Below are positions 19,889 to 31,300 of a stretch of DNA of 64,000 bases, one piece after another; within the stretch, counting starts at the first letter, position 1; the number at the start of each line of letters is the position of its first letter. Below the pieces are notes generated by a model. That model was given only the letters and a program-made list of their open reading frames with translations. It was not told where the DNA came from and did not search any database. Made by a program: the position numbers and the translations under genes. This DNA is from Podocnemis expansa. Its lineage: Eukaryota; Chordata; Testudines; Podocnemididae. Location of the stretch: NCBI GenBank assembly GCA_007922195.1, contig ML681995.1, forward strand, positions 21,252,566-21,316,565, in the 5' to 3' direction.

Positions 19889-22800
19889 TGTTCAACAGCT
19901 CTACAGTGACTGTGACAATGAATCATGAAACAGCACAGCTGCAGCATCATTGCATTTTCACTGTTAAATCAGTATAACAGGCTATTTGGGGACAATGAAA
20001 AATAATTTATGGTCTACCCCCCACTAAAGAGAAACTCCATAGCTTTATGCCCATAGCACTAAAAAATATGCTAGAAAACTGCCTCCCTTTCCTTATTCTG
20101 TTATCACCACAGCCAAATGCAACTCTACAGAAAGGCCCTCTAGGAATCCTATAAGCCTGTGGTAGTAAAGTACTGCTTTTCATATCACAGCTGTACCATC
20201 CTCTCTTACTATTGCCCCCCATCTCATCCCCAAAGAATCCCTCAGCTCTATTACATGTTTTTAAGAAATGTCACTTCTTCCTTGATTACCCACTGGCCAC
20301 ATAGGGTTTCACACAATCAGATCATGTTTGTTTATGCATGAATAGGGGGAAAAGCATGAAGGGAAAGAGATTTAGAGCCTGGTCTGAAGTCAATGGTGGT
20401 TTTCATGACAAATTGCACAACTATGTGATAAATAGGACAAATATTCTCAATGCATCAAACAAAGTCCTCAGTGTATCAGCCAGAGATGCCAAAGGGTCCT
20501 TTTATTATCGGGGCAGGGAGAGATGAGAAACATTTAGTATCCTTCTCTTTCTGTTCCTCCATGGCCCCCAGTCCCTACATTGTGCCTGTTACCTTGGTGT
20601 GTGAAGGCTTTGTACTCTTCCTCAGTTATTTAAATGGCTATTTTAAACCTCAGATTAAGCTTCTTGGATTCCTCTTTACTACCCTTTGTTTAAACACTGC
20701 TCTCCAGTAAACTCTTTCAAGCTTTTACTGATGATTCCATGCTGCCTCCCAGATCCTGGTCTCTTTGCAGTGACTACCTTAAAAAGTAAGCAACAGTCAG
20801 ACCTTATTAATAACAGAGTCTAAGGGTAGCTAATCAGTCTACATATCACTTGTTCATCAGTTCTTAATAGTAGAGCTACATTAAAGTTTTTTTTGTTAAT
20901 AAATAAGCTAACTAGAATCAGTATCCACAGCTGTATAGTTTGTGTGTGTGTGAGAGAGACAGTGAGAAAGAGTCTCTGTCCAGACCCTCGCCCTGACCCC
21001 GCACTGCCCTAGTTGTTTGAGGAAAACTGAGCAATGGGGAGGCTGAAGTTGCCTGGAAAATCTCTTGCTCTTTTATACAATTAAAGGACTTCTTCTGCTC
21101 AGATATTATCCTTTCCTCTCATGTACATCTAAGTGTAGGAAAGCCTCTCTGAATTCTTCAGGATATGATAATTATCATGCCAGACTGAGCAAAAGGGCCG
21201 TGACTTCTGAAGAGCTGCAATCAAATTCTAAAAAGATACAGTGCAAAATAACAATGGAGGGAAAATACATCTGAGACCAGGAATCTTTAGAAATCTGGAA
21301 CAAAACATGCACTTTATGTAATAAATGTAAATGACATAATTACTTGGTAATCATTTCTTTGTTTTACTTGTTTTTGGGATGGTCTTTTAGGTCTGTTTAT
21401 GTTGGTTTTTTAGCCTACTTTTTTCAGCATATATAACAGCTTGAGACTTGTTTTTTGACCATATCATTGTGGAGATTTTCCTTCCACTTTTACATTGAAA
21501 TAATTTTAGAACTGTAATTGCTATTATAAGTTAGTGTGGTTCTTCAATGTATTCACTTCAGGCTTGACACCTGAGGCCCTTTTGCTTATGTGTTTTAAAG
21601 GCAATTTGACCTATAGTGGGGAAAATATCATAAATAGAAAATTAAAACTTTAAGATGTAAAACTCTAGAAAGGAAGTATTTTGAAGTGTCTAATATAATT
21701 TTAAAAAGTACATTTTGGGGGCTAACTATAGCATTGTTTTAAAGTTAGTCTGCTAACTGTTAAATATGCTACCTAGTGCTATGTAAAAGGAGGAAGGCAT
21801 TTGCAGACATTCCTGAATGCCTTAAATTTTGCTTTGAGGCCTGAAAAATAGGACAGAAATGACAAAGGTGGCAAGCTGAGGAGACTGTGGTTGTTGCCAC
21901 AGAGCTTCTTGAGAATTCCCCATACTCTACCAGGCTTTATATATAAAAAAATTATTTACATATCATTGTACCTGTGGGAACCTCTGCTGGCATTATGGGC
22001 AAATCCTCGATGAAGGAAGAGATGAGACACTGTAGCACAGGTCAGCTGTTTAATACACTTGCTGGAGAGTCTCCAAGAGAGATACAGGGAAGATCATTGG
22101 TCAGAATGTATTGATCACCTGAGATGCAGGCACATTTGGAGCTGCTAGATGAGGGAGGCCTATAAACTTGTGGACAAGGCAGGGGCACAGTGAGAACTGT
22201 CTGCTGTTGAACACAGCTCCCTCTCCTATTTTTTTTTTCCCCTCTGCTGTTTGCAGTTGGGTGTCAGAAGTGGACTTTTTAAGGTAGCTCCTAGAACAGT
22301 GCTATATGACTTCTTCTCAACTCTTTCTACTACATGGGTATTTTCTGGAGATAAGTAGGTGAATCCTTTGGCCACAATTACAATTTCAGCTGCATGCTCT
22401 CTGCTGCCAGCTAACCTGCTCATTGAAGAAGGGTAACATCACTTCAGGGGGACAGATCTTAAATGAGATCCAGCCCCACTCATCTGAAGTATTCCTTTAC
22501 CAGGCTGATTTCCTGCCAGTCAAGGATTCTCAATAGGTCTTAAAAGGTGCCTTCAGGGCTCAGATCACTCTTTTAGCCAGATGGCAGAAAAGTTCTGGTT
22601 GCCTTTCTCAGAGAGAAGGAAGAAACAATCGTATCTGCATAATGAGTAGGTGACCCCAGTGAACAAAGGTAGCAGCTAACCAAACCAGACCAACACAAGC
22701 TGAGTTTGCTTTTGAGGTCTATGAAATCTGTGGCCACGCTACCCCTCCCTTAATATGAAGGTTGATAAATGTAAAGGAGCACCTTGGGTTTGTTTTTCAA

Positions 22801-23845
22801 CAAGAATTTGGCTCTTTGCTAGCAGTGAAAAGGTAACATGATTGCAAGGGCTGTTGCTTCCTTTTTCCTTATTGTTTCCTGTAATACTCAGGGCTGATTG
22901 TTGGAACCCATGGAAGCCAGTCATGGTTTTTTGGGCGAGCACAGACCAATTTGTGGTGCAGGGGGTAGTAATCATCCTCTTGCTACTGATACTACTAGGG
23001 CTTCTGTAATTTTTCTCAGCTCTGTTGCAGAGCCAGCTCCTCTACTGAGAATTCAGTAAGGTCACTGGTCAAAAGTGATAGAGCTTGAAAGCATGGAATA
23101 CATCCTAGGCGGGTAAGTGAAACATGGGACAGAAAAACTCTTGTCATTGAATCTCAGGGCTGATATTGACTAGTTAGGTGATCTTAATAAATCACATAGG
23201 CCAAAAACTATTAATTTGGGTTTTTCAAGTTAGGCACCTTGGTTCCAATCTGGATTATGGCTCCATACATACAGCACAGGCAGGGGGAGGGAGAAAAACT
23301 AGCTATGCTGTTTGTTCTAAATCCTGCAACAGGGCTGCTTGGCTACTACAATAAACTGGAAATCCTCTGGCAGTAAGAAATGCATGGAATTCTATTTAAA
23401 GTCCAATGGTTTTCATGGAACTAAAGATAGTGAGTTAGATTCTTGAATGGTTTCCCATGTTATGCATTTCACTTTACATCACTGGGGCAAGCGTCTGTGA
23501 TAAAGACTCACAAGGTCCTTCTTTGTGCTTAAGAAACACATCAGCTCCTCAAGTGCCTGCTACACAGTAACAAAACCAAAACTTAGTTCATCCATGGGGA
23601 AAAAAAACCACAGAAAAGACAAAAACAAAGGCCATTGAAATGATCTGACAATCATAGATAAGAAACCTTTTAAAGCATCCTATGTTTCACACAGATGATG
23701 AGGGATGGTTAGATTTGTGATCATATGATCTAATCCAGTGAGTTCCATGAGCAACTTTTCCCATATGGTCACCCACCATTTGGCTGGTTGGTTCTTTCGT
23801 GCGTGGCATGGAACTTAGCTCACTGGGGTGCACTTTGTACTCTAG
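19889..23845. other. No gene or classified repeat seen
   Basis: Moderately AT-rich sequence. A short GT run followed by GA is present at about 20941-20960. Short frames (for example 20450-20710 and 22739-22975) show no domain or homology that I recognise. Confidence 0.5.
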
Positions 23846-24237
23846 AGCTATGTGCACACATACATCATTATTTCGAAATAACCCATTTTGAAATGAGTTA
23901 TTTTGAAATAAAGTCCCTTATTTCAAAATAAGTTAATTTGAATTAACAGTTTGTTAATTCAAATTAAGGGAAAGCCTGCTTTCAAAATAGCCGTTGTTTT
24001 GAAATGGTTATTTCAAAACAAGGCTGTTCGGATATGTTGTTTCAAAACAATGGTGTTGTTTTGAAACAACATGTCCGAACGCCATTGTTTCAAAACAACC
24101 ATTTCTAAACAACAGCTATTTCGATTAGATGCGAGGTTTAACGGTTTTGAAATAACTGTGCGTCGTGTGGACATGCCGCTTCTTGTTTCGAAACAAGCTC
24201 TGTTGTTTCGAAATAAGAAGCCTATGTGGACATACCC
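23846..24237. mobile_element. Inverted-repeat DNA transposon (392 bp, TTTCGAAA type)
   Basis: Starts AGCTATGTGCACAC (first base probably mutated from G) and ends ATGTGGACATACCC. TAG flanks both sides (23843-23845 and 24238-24240). The interior is a chain of ttatttcgaaataa and gttgttttgaaac palindromes around a centre containing aacatgtccgaac. The same layout recurs at 49303, 53701 and 59156. Confidence 0.8.
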
Positions 24238-24240
24238 TAG

Positions 24241-25204
24241 GATTTTTCACTTCTGTGGTCTCTTTCAGCTCTTTGAATATGGGATTGGTCTTCTCTTGTT
24301 CTCTTTCTTCTTGAGATGTTGGTGTACGAGACTCATTTGAGGGACATGGATAGCTGGCAAGAACCTTCTCCAAAGGGGAATGAGGTAGGGTATCCTCAAA
24401 GTCACTATCTATCCAGAATAATGTGAGTTCCTGTCACCTAAGAGCAACAAAAAAGCCAGTGATAGGCGTACAGGACACCAAGCAGAGCAGAGCTGGCTTA
24501 CCTCTCTGTAGCAAAACCCTAACAGAAAATCTTCCTAGAAGACCAGTGCTATAGCACTAGCAACATAATAGACTTTAGAGGACTTTGCCTGAATAACAAA
24601 CTTTTGGCAGTCAGTTACCAGGAACTGGAAGCCTGGAAAGGGGATGTTCCCTAATCCTAGGATATTTCATGCCTTGCTACACAGATCCAGCGGAGAGGAG
24701 TTTAAATTTGGAATCTTCAGTACCAAAGGAACCTTTTCATTTATGGAGGAGTCAGAGGGGCTGAAAGATGCTACCTCCATAATACTCTCTCTAGACTGTG
24801 GTATGAAAGGAGAGCTGAATATTAAAAACACATCAGCAACTAGAAAAGCAAATAAATATAAAGTACAAGTCTTCATAGTAGGTATGTGGCTGGATTTTAT
24901 CATGAAGAGGTAGTAAGTGACACCTAAAGCATCCTCCAGGATCCACTCCACTGGTCCTTGTCTCTGAAAACCAGCAAAGCAAAGTAATGGAGCTGCAGAA
25001 TGCTTTCAGAAGCACCATTTGGGCTTGTGTGTTCTTATGTAAATATGGCAAGTACATCTGGCATTCTCCAAGTGGGATTCTTCTCACAGAAGGAGAGAGC
25101 AACTGTGGAGAGCTTTGGAGAAAATGCAGCAACATATCCCAGTCATGACATACACAAAAAGATCACAAAAAAACCCCAAAAAAACAAAAAAACAAAAAAA
25201 ACCA
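24241..25204. other. No gene seen
   Basis: Short frames on both strands (24644-24913 and 24667-24951) overlap each other and show no recognisable domain. An A-rich run precedes the Penelope fragment at 25205. Confidence 0.45.
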
Positions 25205-25412
25205 AGGAATCTTGTGGCACTTCAAGACTAACAGATTTATTTATTGCTTGAAGTTTCATGGGAAAATATCCCACTTTGTCAAATGCTTTGAAGAGGGAGA
25301 ACTTACAGAATTGGATGAAAATAAATGCAGGGGATTGTAAGACATGGGATGAGGTAAGCAGTAGAAAAGAAGTAGCAGTGAAGGCAGTATTGGTATGGTA
25401 ACTCAGATCATG
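25205..25412 (-). mobile_element. Penelope-like element 3' fragment (family 1)
   Basis: On the minus strand it reads ctgcatttattttcatccaa, a spacer, the hammerhead-like motif, then taaatctgttagtcttgaag and a tail rich in T. It matches the 3' region of the element at 58380-59706. It abuts and probably truncates the SPPL2-like fragment. Confidence 0.75.
25246..25286 (-). ncRNA. Hammerhead-ribozyme-like motif, decayed
   Basis: On the minus strand the box is TTGACAA (consensus CUGANGA; two changes). Stem II gtggga/tcccat has 6 pairs with loop tattt, and GAAA is intact. The change of the conserved G in the box makes activity unlikely. Confidence 0.55.
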
Positions 25413-25415
25413 GTT

Positions 25416-25685
25416 AGGGGTGCAGTCAATCTCTCTGTCACCCTTATCTTCATCCTGGTGCTTTGTGTGCTCAAGTTTTGCTACCACCACAAACTCTGCC
25501 CAGTAGTCACTGATTGTGACTATGCACATGGCCAAGATGAAAAGGATTGCCATGCTATAGTTTGAGTTGGGCCTTGTGGAGATGTATGTGGTGGCCCTCC
25601 ATGGAGGCTCACTGACATTCTTAGCCATGATATCCAGCATATCAGAGTAATGGAGTTTAGCTATGGCAAGGGCAATGATTGGTAT
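25416..25685 (-). pseudogene. SPPL2-like intramembrane protease fragment (probable retrocopy)
   Basis: About 90 codons on the minus strand, inside an open frame of 206 codons (25763-25143) whose C-terminal half is repeat sequence. SPPL2 proteins are GxGD aspartyl proteases that cleave type II membrane proteins in late secretory compartments. The visible parts are an IALAIAKLHYSDMLDI segment like the end of the luminal PA domain, a hydrophobic stretch AILFILAMCIVTISDYW (from about 25550) like the first transmembrane helix with its Tyr-Trp ending, then a charged KHQDEDKGDREID loop before CTP. The catalytic YD and GxGD helices are not present. There is no intron and the fragment is bounded by repeats on both sides, so a truncated retrocopy is likely. 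The match is from recalled family features and could be wrong. Confidence 0.5.
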
Positions 25686-25777
25686 GCAATGAGGGGTGGA
25701 GAAAGAGGGCCACAGTTGGTGCAATAGCAGCAATCTCTGGGGCCTGACAGCTCCTACTGTCACCTCCCATGAAGAAG

Positions 25778-26439
25778 AGCTATGTCTACACTTGAGAGCT
25801 TAGATAAGTCGACTTAACAAGGTTGACTTTAAGTCATCTTGACTCAGGGTATGTCTTTACTGAAAGCAGCAAAATCGCCACTGTCAGCCTGACGTTCCAG
25901 GTGTGATTAGCAGCGAGCATGAACTTGCTGCTGCGCTCTGGAAGTCAGCGTCAAAGGTTCTACCCCCTAGAAGATGTGGCTGAAAGCTGACTGCAAGCCA
26001 TGGTCGGTTGGCTTGCAGCAGTGTGTGCTGGTGGCTTAGAAAGTCACCGGCAGATACGCAAGGCATTTTATGTACCTTGTGTATCTGTCGATTGACTGCC
26101 TCTGAGAAGCCCCTCAAGTGTAGACTAGGGAAAAGTTGATTTAACAGTTGACTTAACAAAGTCTTTTTAAAGGCTGTAACCACACTGGAGAGCTCTATTA
26201 AGTTGACCTCATTATGTCTACTTCACAAAGCCTACAGTCTAGATGCCCCTATCTACAATGTGCTAAATCAACTTAATAAAGTCAACTTTAATCCTTAAGT
26301 TGAATTTAAGGGCTGGAGTTAAAGTCAGCTTAAGCATTTGTCACTGCAGGACTTTTAATAAAAGCTCAGTGTGGACATGGCTTCCTTAAGTCAACTTAAG
26401 AGAGTTAAGTTGACTTAAGACTCCAGTGTAGACATACCC
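25778..26439. mobile_element. Inverted-repeat DNA transposon, compound (662 bp, AAGTCGACTT type)
   Basis: Starts AGCTATGTCTACACTTGAG and ends CCAGTGTAGACATACCC with AAG on both sides (25775-25777 and 26440-26442). The interior uses aagtcgacttaa and aagttgacttaa palindromes, a different vocabulary from the element at 23846. Extra internal terminus-like strings (gggtatgtctttactg at 25845, aagtgtagac at about 26117, ctgtaaccacactggagagc at about 26175 and tgtggacatggc near 26370) suggest one or more related elements nested inside. Confidence 0.7.
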
Positions 26440-26732
26440 AAGGAGTCTATTCTCTCGCATGATTATCAGTAGCCCCAGGCAGCTGGACCACTCGCCCTTT
26501 CACACAGAGACTGCAGTTTCCTTACATCACTACCAGGGCTGACTCACCTTGCATTTTTCCATTTGAGTTTTACTTCAGGTAATAGAAATACTTTCCCCAT
26601 CTTGAACTCTAGCAGCCAGCCTGTTCTTGGTCTGAGTGGAGGACTGGGAGAGAGGAATTTGGGGCCACCAACTTGTGCATACAGTCCAGGGATGATGACA
26701 GGTCTTGAGAAAGCACAAGGACAGTTACTTAG

Positions 26733-26835
26733 GCCTTGTCTACATCACAAATTTGTATTTCTTTAATTATACTAATATAACTAAAAAATAAATCACCCCT
26801 CCTAACTGATCTAGTTATACCAGAAATTAGGTGCA
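26733..26835. mobile_element. Left arm of another inverted-repeat transposon family
   Basis: Starts aggccttgtctacatc and continues with ttaattatactaatataact, the layout of the taggccttgtctacac reptile element group. No right end is found nearby, so it is a partial copy. Confidence 0.4.
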
Positions 26836-26968
26836 GCTGAGGCCTTTTTGTGTGCCCATGTGGCAGCACTTTACTCCATAGTTACCACAGACTATGGCTG
26901 AGAGCAAGCAAGGGTGCCTGCCGATGCTGAGGTTTGTGATAGTGTTGGACCAACATTTTCTGCTCTTA

Positions 26969-27179
26969 CATAGGCAAAGTGAGTGAGGTAATACCTTTTC
27001 TTGGACAGCTTCTAGTGGTGTGATAGAGTTTTGAGTTAACACAGAACTCTTCTTCAGGTCCTCAAAAACCTTGTCTGTCTCACCAGCAGAAGCTGATTCA
27101 AGAAAAGATATTACCTCACCCATCTTGTATCTCTAATAGTCTGTGATTGTCAAAGGCTACAACAACACTGCATATGTTT
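26969..27179 (+). mobile_element. Penelope-like foldback insertion (family 2)
   Basis: An inverted left half (ctcactcactttgccta and upstream, read on the minus strand) is followed directly by a plus-strand right half: cagcagaagctgattcaaga, gatattacctcacccatctt, tail ggctacaacaacactgcat. The flanks tgctctta (26961-26968 and 27180-27187) are identical, and the similarity extends further left with one mismatch, so the target duplication is about 11 bp. The arms share the motif gaggtaata / tattacctcac. Confidence 0.75.
27021..27060 (-). ncRNA. Hammerhead-ribozyme-like motif, near-intact core
   Basis: On the minus strand the box is CTGAAGA (27051-27057), a perfect CUGANGA. Stem II gagtt/aactc has 5 pairs with loop ctgtgtt. 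The second box reads AAAA where GAAA is expected, a single G-to-A change. Stem I pairing is not evident from the local sequence. Confidence 0.6.
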
Positions 27180-27187
27180 TGCTCTTA

Positions 27188-28189
27188 ATTTTTTGCTTTT
27201 TAAATTCCTATAGCATACTTTAAACAAATCCAGGTTTACTTCTGTTTTAACAAACATAATGGTGCACAATATGCTAATTATTTCCTGTGCCAGAGGTTTT
27301 GTCATCTGTTGGTTGATCAAGTCCAATATGCGGTTTCTGACTGTGACATACACCAGTTGCTCCAGAAGGAAATGCACAGAATTACATAAAGCACAATTAT
27401 GGAATACCCAGCCTGGAGGGGAATTTTCATCCTCTCCCCTCCCAGCCCCTGTTAGTTTATGTTCTGAGGACCAGCTCTGTCAAGTCACCTTGGGATCAGA
27501 CAGATACGGTGTTCCTTCTGGAACACATCATAAAGAGAAATGAAGGGTCTGTATGTTGAACTACAGGTGTCAATTCTATTCCTAGTGTACAAGCTAGAGT
27601 GGAATCTAGTCCCTTCTCCCTGACCTGTGCTGGCTCCACAGTGCAAACAGGAGTTAAAAACAATTCTAAAAAACAATTTATTGTCAGAGAGCTGAGGAAC
27701 TCTGACACACACAGGCACAGATGGATAGTACGCTATCTGAAGGCCTGTGCTGTTGCCCAGGGGTAATTCATGAAGTCAGACCAAGCATCAGTGACTTCTG
27801 GAAGAAAATATTAGGTTACAAACAGAAAAATATGAATACAAAACATGCACATTGTCAGACTGAAATATATGCACATGACAACGTTGGCTCATATCACATA
27901 ACTCACACATACCCAATTGCCTCCCAGCCCAGTTGTTTGTTAAACTACTTTTGCTTCTCTTCACCCAAGAGTTGGGGAATCTACCATCCATTTCCTATTG
28001 CTGCCTTGACTGAGCAGCTGCCCTTCGTACTTCTTGCGACCAGGGGCTTCTCCTTTTAGGCTCCTAGCAGCAATACTTCCCCCTCTCCTGCTCCCTGATG
28101 CTCCATGCCTCTGTGCACTAGGGACAGGAAAAGCGTTTCAACTATAGGGTAGTTAAGTTGTAGAACAGGGAAAACTGCATACTTCTCTT
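27188..28189. other. No gene seen
   Basis: Unassigned sequence. Short overlapping frames (27259-27543, 27721-28059) show no recognisable domain. Confidence 0.45.
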
Positions 28190-28343
28190 CCTTTAGGGTG
28201 GTGGGAATGGTTTAAGGACAGATTGGGATAAAACCCACCAGGGTTGGTTTAGATTTTCTTGCTTCTGCCTCAGCACAGGAGGTTGGACAGTCTTGATGAC
28301 TTCTCAACATCCGTTCCATGCTATGTTTCAATGATTCTATGAA
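28190..28343 (+). mobile_element. CR1 LINE 3' end
   Basis: Contains ggttggtttagattttcttg, ctgcctcagcacaggaggtt and ends aatgattctatgaaa, the CR1 terminal repeat. 5'-truncated, plus orientation. Confidence 0.9.
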
Positions 28344-31300
28344 AGCAGGGCTTAGAGGCAGGGCATGTCTGTGTCCTCAGCCCCGAGGCACTTGCATAGA
28401 GCTCTGCCTGCAAGCTGACTCTGAAAACCATGGCATCGGAGCAGCTTCTTGTGTCACTGTGACAGTTCCTCTTTCAGGTGCCAAACCTCTGTGATGTCCC
28501 CTCACTTTCTGAGAGTTGGTAAACAGTGGCTCTGTCTTCCCCTGACTGCTTGGAGGGACTCCCTTTATATAGTCCTACCCCCCAAGCTGGGAATCTGTCA
28601 TCCAATCCCCCTGTCTCCCATGCCATCATTGTCCTCTGCACCCACTCACGTTCTTGTCAGAGCCCGTGTGCTGTTGTATCTCACTGCCCTGCAATACCAT
28701 AATCTGCCATCTATTGCCCCTCTTTCTTCCCAGTCAGTTTTCACAGTGTCTTTGCTGCTCTGTCCTGGCACTCCCTCTGTCTGGTTCAGGCCCTAGCCCT
28801 GAGATGTTGAGTGGCAGACATTTTGACTTTGGGCATGTGTTCAGTCTCATTGAAAACAGAGGGAAGTGGAAGCCAACTTTAATAAAGGCAGCATCAATGC
28901 TACACGTCTGCCAGTCCAAGTGATGATCAGCACTCAGGATCTTCTATTCACAGACAAAGATGTTTGGCTAGTAGGTTTTCCCTAGTTGGGTAGGTCCCTT
29001 CCTGGTCTTGTCTGAGGCAAGTGTGAGGTTTGGGAGTAGTGGGAAATTACCAAAATTCAGGCCCCAGCTTGAACCTAGAAAGAGATTCACAGATGCACTT
29101 GTGGAAAGCAGCCATTTGTATCAAATTAAGAAGAGAAATTCTGTGGCAGGGACAGGGTAGGAAAGGGAGCTGCAGAGTCCTGTTTTACTTCCCTGCCTGG
29201 CAGCATACAAAAGAACTCCCAAAGGAAGGTGAACTGGTGAGGGACACTGCATGTAGGAGGTTGTATTGTTTTGTATGATCTGTTCTCTCCTGTGCTTTAC
29301 TTGGTTAAGTATAATGAGCATAAAAGTGGTAGGCTTGGCAATGCGTGTGCTTATGTTGAATGCCTCACAACTACTGCACGTCGCTGAGAGAGATTATCTA
29401 TAAACCCGGGGCACTTCACCTTTTAGGTGGAGCTCTGGGGGAGAGGTGTGTGTGAGTGCGGTTGAGTGCAAAGGATCGGCACTGTGCCAGAGGGGCTAGG
29501 TGGCTGGACGAGGTTCTGTCACTCAGAGGGGGTGCCCAACAGAAGTAGGTGTGTGTCCTAAGAATGTGCCTAGGGATCCTAAGATTGGGGCAGTGGCTGG
29601 ACTTTGTTAAGGGTCCTGGAGCTTGAAACATCCCCAGATCAAGAGCAGCAGAGCCCTGCATTCCCCTCACAATCTATCCTAGTGGGTGGCCAGGAAGGGA
29701 TGTCTGCCGGGACCTGCGACAAGCTGCTAATTTAAAACTGGACCCTAACAGATGCAAATTCCAATGATGATTTGTTCAGCCTGGTGATAGTCGAAGCAAA
29801 ATGAGCTCTCTGCCAGGCTTGTGGCTGCTTCCATCGCTTTACGTGGGCTCTGTAGGCATTTTAGGCTTAAGCTTTAGACTGACAGACATAGTGACAATCC
29901 TGGAATCTTATTATATAGATTGTAATATCCCCTCTGGGTACTGCCGTAATAGAAATGAGAAACACTAATGACCAGAACTGCTCTTTAAAAGTCTAGAGAA
30001 GATTAAGTAACAGTCATAGGTACAGATTCTCAGCCTCTGTAAATTTTCATAGCTCCATTGACCTGAAAGCTATGGGGCAAGCCCAGAAGGCTATTCTGAG
30101 TGGCAGGGGGGACACAGAAGAAATGGAGTTTTAACAGGGAATATTGTGGGGCCAAGCGCATGATACAACTACTGCTAAAATCAGTGAATATTGCCACTAC
30201 ATCGCACCTTTAAAGGATTTGGTCCATGTAATGAAGAACCAAATGGTAATTAAGGAGGAGGGGTCAATCTTTCCCTACAAAAGTAAAGGGAGAGTTTTTG
30301 CTGTTGACTGCAGTGGGAGCAGGATCTGGCCCTCAGATCATAAGTTTTGCTCTAGTGGTAGAAAATAAAACTTAAGCCAATAACACAGCAGCAAAGGCCT
30401 TTGTGCCTTTCTTCCAGAAAGCATGAGAGAAAATAAAACTAATCTTATTTTCTTTCCCTTCAAGCAGAGAAAAGGAAAGGAATCTTAATGAATGCAAAGT
30501 TGCTTTTGTTTTAAAAATAGAGCTTACCATATCTCTTAATCCTTACCTTAGTTGCATAATCACTGCTTCATTGCACAATCTTACGGAAACTGAGGGAGAG
30601 AGAAACCAGAGAAGGCATTTGATCAGTGTAATTTTATCTCCTCTTTTCTAAAGGGCAAAGAAGAACAATTAAAAGACGTACATAATATGTACTACATATT
30701 TTCTTTATAATTGTGTAACCTACTTTTGCAAATCAACTTCTTGATGCAAACAGGCCGATTATCCATTGAGTCAAATTGAAATCCATACAGGGTAATTGTT
30801 GTACGTTAAATAATAGCATGTTTGTTCTGCTCTCAGAAGGAGCAGGAGTTTGAGGTAGGTTTCTTTTTTTGGAGAATAATACAGCAGACTTGTAATGAGC
30901 CTCATGAAGGCTAAATCAAGGATAAGGCAATCATGTTCATATTTATCCTTTATTTGGTTGCAAGGGATTCTGTTTCATTTCATTTGAACACAAAATATAG
31001 TTAGCTTATACACCATAAATAACATTAGCCTTCAAAAATCTATGAGCGAATGGCAGTGTGTCTTTGCTGAGGGCAATTTAAAATCTCTTGTGTGAGCTGA
31101 TCAAATTAAATAAAGCTTCTGTTTTGTCAAGGTTCAAAATCTACTGATGTGCCAACATTCATTCTTCAGCTCTGTATTTAGCTTTTAAGGCAGACAAGGT
31201 CAGTAGTATCTGATTGATCCAGCATCTATCTAGTAAGAAGACAAACCAGTTTTTCCCTAAGAAAGAGATCTCCCCCAACCCACATATTCATCTCCTAGAT

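Noticed and set aside
25143..25415. C-terminal half of the 206-codon minus-strand frame as part of the SPPL2-like protein
   Set aside because: This half is the Penelope 3' region and a T-rich tail read through by chance; it should not be included in the protein fragment.
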